A stretch of 64,000 nt of DNA, taken from assembly GCA_037953745.1 (NCBI GenBank), contig JBAKBP010007909.1, forward strand, positions 1-64,000, given 5' to 3'. This document shows positions 35,440-45,268 of the stretch, piece after piece. Made by a program: the position numbers and the translations under genes. The notes beneath the pieces are model-generated. The model saw only the letters and a list, made by a program, of their open reading frames with translations, ran no database searches and had not been told where the DNA came from. How positions within the stretch are numbered: the first letter of the stretch is position 1; the number at the start of each line of letters is the position of its first letter. This DNA comes from Lithodes maja (Eukaryota; Arthropoda; Malacostraca; Decapoda; Lithodidae).

Positions 35440-36227
35440 CAACGATTTCCAAAGTCACTGTGAGCACATAGAAGCCTATTTAGTCAACTTAGTAAGCAGG
35501 CTTGGTGGTTAATCTGGGCAAGTGTGACTTTGTGCAAGCCACGGTGCAGTATCTGGGGTTTGTGGTTGGGTTAGGGCAGGTGAGCCCGCCCCAACAGAAG
35601 ATACAGGCTATCGACTTGTTCCCCAGGCCGACCACCAAGCGGCAGATCATGAGATTTTTGGGCATGATTGGGTATTACCGCCGCTTTATAAGAGGTTATT
35701 CTACTGTGTTAGCTCCTTTGACAGATCTACTAGCTAAAGATAAAAAGTTCCGCTGGGCACCTGAGTGTGAGCAGGCGTTTCGAGTAGTTAAACACCTTTT
35801 ATGCACTCACCCTATCCTCAGGGCCCCAGACTTTGAACGACCATTTCAGTTGGCGACTGATGCCAGCGGAGTAGGGGCTGGTGCCGTACTTTTGCAGACA
35901 GACGAGGAAGGTCTTGAGCATCCAGTCAGTTTCTTTTCAAAGAAATTTAATTCAGCACAGAAAAACTATTCGGTTTTTGAAAAGGAACTGCTGGCAATCG
36001 TGTTAGCGCTCAGACACTTTGAGGTCTATGTTCCTGCCTATGGGCCAGTCGTGGTAGTGTATACCGACCACCACCCGCTTAAATTCCTCAATCAATTCCA
36101 CAACCGGAATATGAGGCTGACCAGATGGTCGCTCATGTTGCAAGAGTACAACTTAGACATTCGCCATATTGCCGGTTGTGAGAATGTGATTGCGGACTGT
36201 TTGTCGCGGGTGGAGGATCCGGGGTAG
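35440..36227 (+). pseudogene. Gypsy-B copy 2 RT C-terminus and RNase H, frame-shifted
   Basis: This is the continuation of copy 2 pol. Two one-base deletions (near 35477 and 35493) relative to copy 1 add to the one-base insertion before them. From about 35502 one frame is open to TAG at 36225-36227 with FLGMIGYYRRFIRGYS, TDASGVGAGAVLL, EKELLAIVLALRHFE and TDHHPL. All three indels lie within 70 bases of each other, which is unusual for random decay. Confidence 0.83.
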
Positions 36228-36727
36228 GCTACCACAGTATGTTGGTATAGCCTCCTGTCTTGGCTCGCGGTGTATTTTTGTGCTGGTGCTTGTTGGCTCG
36301 CGTGTGTAGCATCAGCGTAGGGTCGCAGGGCAGGAGTTGTTGGCTTTGATTAGAAGAAAATTAGGCTACATCTATAGTAGCCGCCAAAAACAACATTTAA
36401 ATAAAATATGAAAAATTAAATAAAAACTCTTTCTTTTTGATAATTAATTTTAAGATAATATTGTAGCTGAGTACTGAGTGCAGATGATTTTCCCTCAGTA
36501 GGCTGTGCTTCTTAAAGCTCGCTCTGGGAGCACAATGTTATGAATTAATGTATTATATTTGGGAAGGGTGAAAAGATTTATTTTATATATAAATGTTGTT
36601 GTATTTTTTTTGAGGAGACTGAGCTTGCATTCCATGAGTGGCAGAGTGGTTAGGAGTGGCAGATTCTAGCGACATTCTGCCTGTTCAGATATGGGCTCAT
36701 GTTGAGTGTCCCATATCTTGGGGGGGG
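36228..36727 (+). other. Gypsy-B 3' UTR and polypurine tract (copy 2)
   Basis: Third copy of the UTR block; polypurine G run at 36719-36727 abuts the last LTR. Confidence 0.7.
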
Positions 36728-38434
36728 TGTGACGCCTCCGGCGTTAGCAGAATGGTTGCGTGGGGCATTGCAGCTCGCTACCGCTCGCCAGGATGGGGGG
36801 ATGGGCTACAGTTGTCCTAGAATGATCTGCTTTATTTAATTAGTGTCGTGTTGCCACAGACAGTCTAGAAATGGTCTTTGTTTTGGTCTGTGACCGCGCC
36901 TTATATTTTATATTCGCTATAATATAAATGTTGCTTGTGTGGGAGGCGAGCGAGAGAGGGTGAGGGAGTACACCTGGCAGCGGGGTGAGCTATGACGCGG
37001 CTCGCTTGGGCGCTGACGGCGTTGGCGGCCGGGTGGTCAACTAGTCCCTTCCCATCGCGGCCTCGTGTTCTTTTCCAGCTCAGAGCTTGCCTGACACGCG
37101 TATCGCCTACATCCTTTGCAATTCTGTCCCCCATACTCGCCACTTTGCATACTATTTCTCTCTCTCGACTTCTCCTTTCTCATTCTCTAATCTTTATTAA
37201 ACTCAACATCCCTTCTGGTTTCAGCATAGACGTTCACCGTCGACCAGTCGTATTGTACGCGAAGCTCTCAGATATTTCCATGTATTAGGTTAAGGAGGTA
37301 TTATGCTTTATTGAGGTTAGAGAGACGGACTTTTCCGTATGTGTCCTCTCTCGGGAAGGTTGCAGACCGGTATATGTCTCCCTGGCAAGGTGTTGAGTGA
37401 TTCTGCTTGGTTATCTAAAGCTAGACTGGGGGTAAGGTTACTGTGTCGTTGTCTCCGATGTGTGCAGTGTTAGCTAAGCCCTGCACGACATTGACAGGTA
37501 CTGTGGGAGCCTAAGTTGTCTTCGGGTGGGTTTACTTTGCGAGCACAGCGCTGTGGTGTGAGAGGGCCATAGCCTATCCCTCACAACATAGTGCTGCCTC
37601 TTTGTGTTGACTTCTGAGGGATCGCCAGGATAGAGCTAGGTACTAGAGACCTAGATTTATCAAGAGAGCATCCCCGTCATATAACGTAATCTTCATTATA
37701 CCACCTTCGGACAACGTTAGGCTACGAGCTGCATGCTCACCCATTGTTGCCCTGCCTTGATACCCCAGCTAGACTTTATTAACTGAGCAGACACTGGTTA
37801 GAGATAAGCCCCATTATTATATGTATGCAACATTATTATTCACTGCACTTTTGAGCCGAGGTTGTTTGTTGAGTTGCACAACCCTAGTAGGCTGTTGCGT
37901 TGTGTCACGAAGCATTTCTTTAGTTGTCGAGCATTACTACCTTTGCGCAGTCTTTATTATTCGCCCTGCCTATTATTACTATATGTCCTAGCATTTATTG
38001 TGACCCGTATTCTGCATTATAATTGTTCAAGATTCTTTACGAACATCTTCCCAGCATCAGACTTATTTCAGAAGTTTCCAGTTGGTGTTGCAGGACTAGC
38101 ATTGCACTTTCTTTAATACAGGAGTGCCAGTTATTTGAGTATCTACCGTAACGTTAATTAATCACGTTAACTATCTTGTTCTTTGTGTAACATAATCGAG
38201 TAATCTTTTACTGTTTGAGAATAGGCTGTTTCATTGAGCGTCAGCCTAGTGTGTGTGCACCAGTTACCGAGTCATAGGATACCTCGTTGTCCAGGCACGA
38301 CTCAGGGCGGTAATGGTGTTTTGTTTTCCAGTGTTTAAGGCAGGGGTTGGATCTAGTGTTACCGTTGTTGCGTTTTGCCATTATCTAGTCCAATGTTGAA
38401 GAGCCCTGTGTCTTTGAGAACCTGGATCGTAACA
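36728..38434 (+). repeat. Gypsy-B LTR, last copy
   Basis: This 1707-bp LTR ends GTAACA at 38434, followed by the right CATG TSD copy. It has a few one-base indels relative to the other LTRs, such as one missing C in the CTCCCGGCG start. Confidence 0.88.
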
Positions 38435-38438
38435 CATG

Positions 38439-38943
38439 GCACAAGGGAAAACAGGTAGGAACGTTTTTGTTTAAATAATCACTCATTTATCAAGTATGTT
38501 ACACATTCGGTACCCTGGATATGTATAATTATATAACCAAGTAGGGTTATCCATCAGTTTTAAAGTATGGCACCCAGTGGGGAGAGCTATGAAGAACAAG
38601 AAAATTTAGGAGTAAACTGAAATGGATTAAAACAAATCAAAATAACCTAACCTAGCCTAATGAACTTAACCTAGCCTAATTAGGTAGGAAGTTGATATGT
38701 AGTGTCCAAACCAGCAAACCTAGTCTAACTAACAGAACCTAGTCACCTAGATAATCTAGATTAGGTTAGGTCCGTAGGCTTATGTTAGGTTATGTTCAGT
38801 TAAAAATAGGAAAACCATACTGAATTTTATTATGCAACACGTATTATATTCCTCTTTAACTTATTACCCCATATTTGTTTAGAATTTCATACTCTACAGG
38901 AATCTAGAGGGACTATGGTTTGTTTTTAATACCATACCTAGTT
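38439..38943. other. Repeat-derived spacer with degenerate CCTAA motifs
   Basis: No gene. The segment 38470-38492 (AAATAATCACTCATTTATC core) is the reverse complement of 19799-19822, and 38439-38467 matches the minus strand near 42225-42260. Degenerate CCTAA/TTAGG motifs lie at 38640-38800. Confidence 0.5.
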
Positions 38944-40954
38944 GTTGTTGTTGTTGTTCCCTAAGCTGCCTGGCCGAACAGCCCCAAGTCCCTGAGGAAG
39001 GCCATGGCCACGATCAGGCTTTCCCACAGAGCTCTCATTGAGTGTAGATTGTGTTATTGGCGTAAGTGGTTGTGTGAAATGCAGTCTTCTATGATGTGTT
39101 TAATGGTATGGGGTGCTGTGTTACATATCCCGGGCAGGTGTTGACGACGGAGTCATCCAGTCTCTTCTGATAGCTCAGAAGAGCTGGATGGTGCACGCAT
39201 CTCATCTCAGCCTGGCCAGGTGGACTCTGTCCTCGCGAGGAAGAAAGGATTCGGAAGGATGGATTTCGGGAGGTCGTGCTTGCAGCTGCGTGTTGGCTAT
39301 GAGTGAGTGGATGGATCGGCGAGAGATATGAGTATGAATGTGCTTCAGGAAGTTGGTTTGGGGTGGGCAGGGAGGGAGAGAGGACAATATTTGTGTGTGA
39401 TACCGTGTGCTTGGTGTTTTTTTTTATATGTCTTGCTGTCTGTGGGTGTGTTGCCATGTAGTGTAGTGGGTGGTTTTGGTTCGTGGAGGCTGCTGCCAGG
39501 AATTGAGTGCCTCTCATGTCCAGATGGTCTTTGACTTTGAGGATTTTGGTTTCTTGATGTAGGTGATATGTGGGTGTAGTAGCTGAGCAGCCTGTAATGA
39601 TTTTTAGGGCTTTGTTTTGAATAGTCTGTAAGGTCTTATGATGTGTTTTAGCTAGGTTAGAAGCCCAGGCTGGGCTTGCGTATTCCATCACTGATCTTAT
39701 GTATTGCTTATAAACTGTGGTGGTGGTTTCTTTGTTGTGTCCAAATTTTGTGTGAGCCAGTGACCTGAGGGCATTAAGTCTGGGTGTCAGTTTCTTTTTT
39801 GTGTTTGTGGTGTGCTGTTTGAATGTCATATGAGTATCATATGTTACTCCTAGGATTTTGGGTGAGTGTGTATGTGTTAGGGGTGTGTTGTTTATGGTGA
39901 GTTGAGGGATGTATTCGTGTTCTGTCCAGCTTGTGAGCAGGGTTCCGGTGGATTTGGCTGGGGCTAGATTAGTCTGGTTGTAGTGCACCAGCCATGTAGT
40001 GTGTTGGGATAGGGTTGAAGGAGATCTGTTGCTGTGTTTAGGTCATGGTGTGTGCATGTGAGTATTATGTCATCTGCATAGGAGGCTAAGTTTATTTGGG
40101 GTGTATTGGGTGTAGTTATATCGTGCATGTACAGATTAAAGAGTGCGGGCGATAGGACGGATCCTTGTGGGACTCCGTTTGGAAAGTTTCTGATGCTAGA
40201 TGACTGACCGGCAAAAGATACGTGTGCACATCTGCCTGCTAGGAAGTTGGCCAGCCACTTTTTGTGTTGTTGTGCATGTTTGTGTTGTAGATTTTGTTTG
40301 TTAGGTTGTGTCGGGGGATGGCATCGAAAGCTTTACTAATGTCGAATGTGGCTAGTAGTGATCTGTGTGGTGGTCTAGCTGAGTTGATGCCGGCAAAAGC
40401 TCTTTGTATAAGGTCTGTGAGAAGAGTGTTTGTGGAGTGTTTTGGAGTGCAGTGGCCTAAAGCCATGTTGTGTTGCAGCTAGGGGTAGGTCGGGTGTTAT
40501 TAGTTGTAGTACAAGGTGTTCCATGACTTTGGAGGGGGTGCAAAGGAGTGTGATGGGGCGGTGCGAGGAGGGTAGCATGGGATCTTTGTTGGGTTTTGGG
40601 AATGTGATGATGATACCATGCTTCCAGATGTCTGGTATTAAGTTGTGTGAGTAACTGTAGTTTGATATGTTAGTGAGCGCTTGTATGCCTTGTGGCCCCA
40701 GGTGCCTGAAGTGTATGTTGCTTATGTTGTCTAGTCCACAGGCTGGTGATTGCTTGAGATTGTTGATGATGTGCTTTGTCTGGTGATTGGTGAAGGGTGT
40801 ATAGCCAGGGTCTGTGGGAATTGTCTCTTACGTCAGATGACACGTCGGTCATCTTTGTGGGGTTTTAGGTGGCTGACATGTGAGAATTGATTGATGAGAG
40901 TGTTTGCTTGTTGTTTACATGAAGGAGTAGAGTCTTGTTGTGATTGTTGTTGTG
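38944..40954 (-). mobile_element. 5'-truncated jockey-like LINE with (CAA)n tail
   Basis: A 13-bp TSD, ACCATACCTAGTT, lies at 38931-38943 and 40955-40967. Read on the minus strand, the element ends in a (CAA)n tail at its left edge. It lacks endonuclease and the first part of RT, so it is a 5'-truncated 2.0-kb copy. The 43-bp stub inside Gypsy-A gag belongs to the same family. Confidence 0.85.
39089..40850 (-). pseudogene. LINE reverse-transcriptase remnant
   Basis: On the minus strand, broken frames give SSHRPITLLCTPSKVMEHLV (RT finger), AATQHGFRPLHS, LATFDISKAFDAIPRHNL (motif A, Asp present) and then a 299-codon open frame (39988-39089) with the RT thumb: PKILGVTYDTHMTF, YIRSVMEYASPAWASN and a C-terminal region ending near CPGYVTQHPIP. 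The expected YADD region lies near 40060-40090, read as SYADDI in another frame. The RT type is the jockey group. It is inactive because of several frame changes and the missing 5' half. Confidence 0.75.
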
Positions 40955-40967
40955 ACCATACCTAGTT

Positions 40968-41599
40968 AACATATTTTACTTCCATTTATCCTCTTTATCC
41001 CGCTATAACTATGCCTGTAAATGTAGTTTTTGAGATTCTAACTTTCAAAAGGATTGAGCCTACGGCGGCGTAATGTGTTACAAACGAAATATTGCGTTTG
41101 GCTTTAATTAAGAATGATCTTGTTGCGTTCTTGCTTTGTATTACAATAAAATATACACAAGAACATGAATGCTCACATATTTAGCCAATGTAGCCAAAAA
41201 CTATTTTACTCTGAAATGCATCTGAGACTCTTAGATAAATGTTGTCCTATTATCTTTTAGGAATTTACTTTTCAGCTTTTATAATTACTTCACTGTATTT
41301 CCTTCTTTTCCATACACTAAGTATTTTTTTAAAGCCTTGTATGTCTCTCCAAACTCCTAAATTTTCCAAGTTCTAAATGCCTATAGGGTGAACTAAAACC
41401 TCTCTCAAATTGCCTTAAAAACTACTATTGAATAGCTAGATTTGTTTTTAAATCTTGGGGGGGATCACAGAGCCCCCCCAAACCCCCCAGCTGATTAGGC
41501 TCGCTATGCTCGCCACCCACCCCCACTCGTGAGGGGAGGGAGTGGGAGGGGGGGGGGGGGGTGCAATTCTAGTGCTTGCCCCTAGGCGCTATTTACCCT
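40968..41599. other. Non-coding sequence, right arm of the hAT-like element
   Basis: No ORF of interest. It is G- and C-rich near 41458-41562 with long G runs, and has a GGCTCGCTATGCTCGCC motif at about 41502-41518 that resembles the motif shared by LTRs and MITEs elsewhere in the window. Confidence 0.45.
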
Positions 41600-41612
41600 A
41601 GCTACGCCCCTG

Positions 41613-42200
41613 CCATGCGGAGGGGGGAACGGGGCCAAGGGTGAGGGGCAGAATCTATAGCCTGTATTGACCAAGGGCGGTGTGGGAGAGATTACCTCTT
41701 AGGGAGGTATCCCAGAGCGTCCGGCAACGGGCAAATGCTAGCCTGGAAACGGAGGAGGGAGGGAGAGGGTGTAAAGCTCAAGGGCAGGGGAGGAGTGTGC
41801 CAGGGAAGCCGCAGAATCTACAATCACATTACCCCTGATACCCACATGGGAGGGAATCCACTGAATATGGAGGGAAAAGCCAGACTGCCCAAGGGAGCAA
41901 AGGAGGGAATGGGCCTGGAAGACAAGGGAGCGATGCGTGACAGGGCGCTGGGAGCTGAGGAGGGTAAGGGAGGATTGTGAATCGGAGAATATAACAACTG
42001 AACTGACTGGTGGGGGGGAAGAAATCGCGGATGAAAAATAAAGCTTGAAGGATGGCAAACAATTCAGAGGCAAGTACTGTATGGGAACCGGACAGCCGCC
42101 AAGTCCGACAAAGGGAAAGGTGTTCAACACAAATGACGGCAGAAGAGGACTGGGGGGAGGAGGTGTGGGAGCCATCCATATAAATAGGGAAGTGCATGAT
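41613..42200 (-). pseudogene. Minus-strand LINE, RNase H domain
   Basis: On the minus strand, two overlapping frames with one frameshift near 42010 give YMDGSHT (first Asp), ASELFAILQALFFI (Glu), FSDSQSSL (second Asp) and IQWIPSHVGIRGN, the RNase H signature. Read on, the translation ends in a segment that would join naturally to the LDTALVRL segment at 20314. This is the upstream half of the LINE split by the 20315-41612 insertion. Confidence 0.75.
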
Positions 42201-42658
42201 TACTATAACGGAGGGAGAAAAAACGTTCCTACCTGTTTATTATTATTGTTATTATTCCCTTGTGCCGAAGTCGATGAAGTCGGGGGCAACACCTTTGTTA
42301 CGGTGCCCCCTATGTAGGCCTACTTCTCTTTCTTGGTATGTTTTCACTGTTTGGTCTTCTATGTTGGTCTTCTTGTAGGTTGTCTTCTAACATGGGAACT
42401 TCTGTGCTTGCTCCTCTATGTCTTCTTACTTGATTGTTTTCAGTTTGGTCTTCTTTTAACTCTAAATATATCATTCATTAGTTCTCTTCTTTTACTCCAC
42501 ATTGCAAGAATCGTTTTCTTCTTATATGTTTTCTGCTTCCGATGAATCACTCAGTAAAAGTATCCTTGCAATGTTTTCTTCTTTTGTTAGTGTGTTATTA
42601 CTGAAAGTGTCCAGCTGATGTAAAAAGACCAAATTCAGGCCAAGGCTAATCTGCATTC
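42201..42658. other. Non-coding spacer with ATT-rich microsatellite
   Basis: A (ATT)n-like run lies at 42239-42258. The rest has repeated GGTCTTCT-type words (42350-42460) but no recognisable gene. Confidence 0.4.
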
Positions 42659-44022
42659 GGTACGATTTTAGTTACTGGACACCTATTGTAAATTGCTAAC
42701 TGAATAAATATTATTATTATTATTATTTGACAGGTACCATCGAGGATTTAATACATTTTTTTTTTTCGGTTTCCACGCATCCAACACCAAGCTAAACCTT
42801 TTTCTGGTCCGGTAATAGTATTGAAAACGATATAATAACTTTTTAAATGTGGTTTTCGACGAGAATAAAACGGGGCGTTTGTGCCGAAAATCGGCGGCGG
42901 GGGGGAGTCCGTCGTCGCTTCGGATCGTCGCGGTTTGTTTACCCAGGACGCTCGAGGTTACGGCCAGCTGTTTTACTTGCCCCCTGCTGGCTACATAGAT
43001 GACGATTATTATAATTCACAGGGGGGTGAGGGGGGGAAGAGCCCCCCCTCAATCCTGTCCTGTATCCCACGGCCTATAACACAAGTCTTTATAAAAAAAT
43101 TGACCCAACAACTGGTTATAAGCTTAGCCATTTTAAGTCGACCGCCAAGGCGAGACAGGGAAGTCACTCCGAGTGTAAAGTAAACAAAGCGACGCTACTT
43201 CCACGAACGCAACAGAGTTGTCTTTATATTTCGTCTCATATTATCATTATTAACCTCTGAAGTGCGCATGGGGGTAATTGGAAACGTCCCCCTGTGCTGA
43301 CGTATTTGAGGTGTTTCCGTCACTAAAATATTCATTGTGCCATTAATAGCATTAATACTTATCCATATGCGCCTATTATGGGTTGATTATAAAGGTATTA
43401 ACCTGAAACAACAATAAAACGAGTGAAAACAGCGTTTGGATGGTCAAAATCGGAGATATAGCCCGCGAGTTGTATAATGTATGGGTGAGGCAAGCTGCTT
43501 TCCCGCCAATTTCCCCCAAGGCCACTGAGACACAGTCCATCGATACTCTCTCTCTCTCTCTTGCACTCGCTTGCCATCAGTGATGACAACACCCTGCTTG
43601 CAACTTGCTAATGTTAGCACAAAAATATACCTCAGAATAAGGGAATAACAGGGAAAATAGGTGATAACTGAAGGAGAGGAGGAAAGTGGGGAAGGAGGGG
43701 AGGTAGAGGACTGAGATTTTGCATGGCCCAGGGGCCAAAAAAAAATAAAAATATAAAAAAATCAAATTTTTTTTTTTTTTTCGATGTCAAAAGTTGATTT
43801 TTTTTTTCACTCACTCATAAGAGTCTCCCCGCAGTCCGCCGGGGGAACTCTTAAGAGTCTCCCCGCAGTTACCGGGTTAAAGTGTCCCCATTGCTTTTTT
43901 TAGTGTTCCGTACACCAGAAAAGGGTGTAGCTTGGTGTTGGATGCGTGGAAACCGAAAAAAAATATGTATTAAATCGTTGGCGGTACCTGTCAAATAGGT
44001 GTCCAGTAACTAAAATCGTACC
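42659..44022. mobile_element. TIR DNA element, non-autonomous, 8-bp TSD
   Basis: It is flanked by a perfect 8-bp TSD, CTGCATTC (42651-42658 and 44023-44030). The ends are long inverted repeats of about 110-160 bases starting GGTACGATTTTAGTTACTGG and containing a TTTCCACGCATCCAACACC block. The left arm carries an extra 38-bp (ATT)n-tailed insertion (about 42687-42727). The interior has G-rich stretches, a 17-base AAGAGTCTCCCCGCAGT direct repeat (about 43819 and 43853) and no transposase. TSD length fits hAT, P or Mutator-like groups; I cannot choose. Confidence 0.75.
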
Positions 44023-44030
44023 CTGCATTC

Positions 44031-44561
44031 ATGCTTGAAATTGACATTAATATTATGCTCTGCTATATTTTTTGTAATAAGTAATATCAAAACTCTCATA
44101 AACATATATTATGAAGTCATCCAGGATTGGGAGTCGGATAAAGGACAACCTGGTACGAGCGGAAGTCGACTTCAGCTTCGCCGGTAACGGGCGGAATCAT
44201 CAAAAGTAACAAAAGTAACAAAAGTAAGTAATACCCAGGATGGGGAAAATTAAAAATAATAGTTGCCCAAATAACGCTTGTAACAGAAAACCGGGGCGCG
44301 AGATCAACAGAAAACATTTCAGAATGATTTTGAAGGGCAAACTATACTGTTTTTCACATTCGCGCACCAGTCCGGATTTTTTTTCTCGCGAATGTATACT
44401 TTGATCAACGATTCTGTGAAATAATATTTTGCTATCTTTTATGCCTATTATGTCCTTTGTTTACCGACCGATTTCCGCCCCTTTTGGCACAGTATTAGAG
44501 AAAGTGTATATGCATATTCTCAAGCTTTGGAATTGCATTTAGACTACAAGTGAGATATCTC
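44031..44561. other. No gene seen
   Basis: AT-rich sequence with an (ACAAAAGTA)n-like triplet at about 44197-44226. Short open frames lack recognisable features. Confidence 0.4.
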
Positions 44562-44630
44562 TATTGGTCTAACTGGTAGAGTGACTGCCTCATAGCCTAA
44601 GGGTCCCGAGTTTAATCCCAGCCCAGGGCA
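44562..44630 (+). repeat. tRNA-derived SINE head
   Basis: An A-box-like TAACTGGTAGAGTGACTG (about 44570-44587) and a B-box-like GAGTTTAATCCC (44608-44619) have normal tRNA spacing. The body to about 44770 is unrelated. No intact cloverleaf, so this is a SINE and not a tRNA gene. Confidence 0.55.
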
Positions 44631-44969
44631 TATTTTCGGTAGGTTATTTCAGCATTTAACGAAGTTTAGGTGTGTTGGTAAAATTGTTAAGATGGTTGAA
44701 AGTAAGATCGGAGCTCCACAAATCCTCTTTCGGGTATGAGGTAAAAACCTATATTTCCAACAGCCATACCCTCCCTGCTTCTATTATATTTTAATTACTG
44801 TAATGCCCTCGAAAATGTCCCGCACCCACAATAATACTAACCCGAGTTGACGTCAGGTATAGCGTAAATTAGTCGTAGATGGTAAGTCCAATAAACTCAT
44901 CACGTGATAACACCACGAGACTATCACCTGGTTCTTAAAAATCGGACTAAGGTTGCTATACTTTTAATA

Positions 44970-45060
44970 CGTCCGTGGTAGTACAGTGGGTTAGCGCGCG
45001 GGCCTGGTGGTGATGGTGGTGCGTCACTAACCAGGGTTTGAACCCCACCCAAGGCATCTC
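44970..45060 (+). repeat. tRNA-derived SINE head
   Basis: An A-box-like TGGTAGTACAGTGGGTTAGC (about 44976-44995) and B-box GGGTTTGAACCCC (45034-45046) are present. The insert between them (GGTGGTGATGGTGGTG) is repetitive and breaks the tRNA fold. Confidence 0.55.
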
Positions 45061-45268
45061 AAAACCTGTGGGTTTTTAGGAGTGTTAAATTCCCTTCAGA
45101 GGTTCGTACCCCGCGCCAGGTACCAGGAAAAGTTGTTCCTAAAGGTAGCCTGGGGATATTTCAGGAGACCATGAATTCCCTTCACACCCGGCATAACATT
45201 GGCGGCAGCGGTGGTTCTTGATTCGGATAAAAGGTTGCATTACACTGCAAGTTTGGAACAGTAGAAGC

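Larger units (their letters stand above)
20833..38434 (+). mobile_element. Gypsy-B tandem array (LTR-sharing), Gmr1-like
   Basis: The order is a 39-bp LTR remnant, an RNase H/UTR remnant, LTR, internal region 1, LTR, internal region 2, LTR. Full LTRs start at 21700, 29215 and 36728, a period of 7513-7515 bases. The entire array is flanked by one 4-bp TSD, CATG (20829-20832 and 38435-38438), so it arose from a single insertion enlarged by LTR-LTR recombination. Internal regions are nearly identical. As family knowledge, integrase before RT is the pol order of Gmr1-type Ty3/gypsy elements. Confidence 0.88.
20315..41612. mobile_element. Candidate hAT-like DNA element carrying nested retroelements
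   Basis: The left edge reads CGGTGGCGTAGCTAGGG and the right edge is CCCTAGCTACGCCCCTG, an inverted pair matching the CAGNGGCGTAGC-type termini common in hAT elements. G-rich runs follow inside both ends. The pair sits exactly where the minus-strand LINE protein is interrupted. No transposase ORF remains visible. Outside the nested Gypsy-B array and LINE, about 1.6 kb of element sequence is left, so it would have been a small non-autonomous element. No clean 8-bp TSD was found, so the assignment is tentative. Confidence 0.45.

Noticed and set aside
38640..38800. CCTAA/TTAGG motifs as an interstitial telomere array
   Set aside because: Units are scattered and degenerate, with no continuous array.
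20300..41625. 8-bp TSD around the hAT-like ends
   Set aside because: Only GCGGA-like similarity was found at unequal distances, so no TSD is claimed.
42881..43183. 100-codon ORF inside the TIR element
   Set aside because: No recognisable domain; composition follows the G-rich interior.
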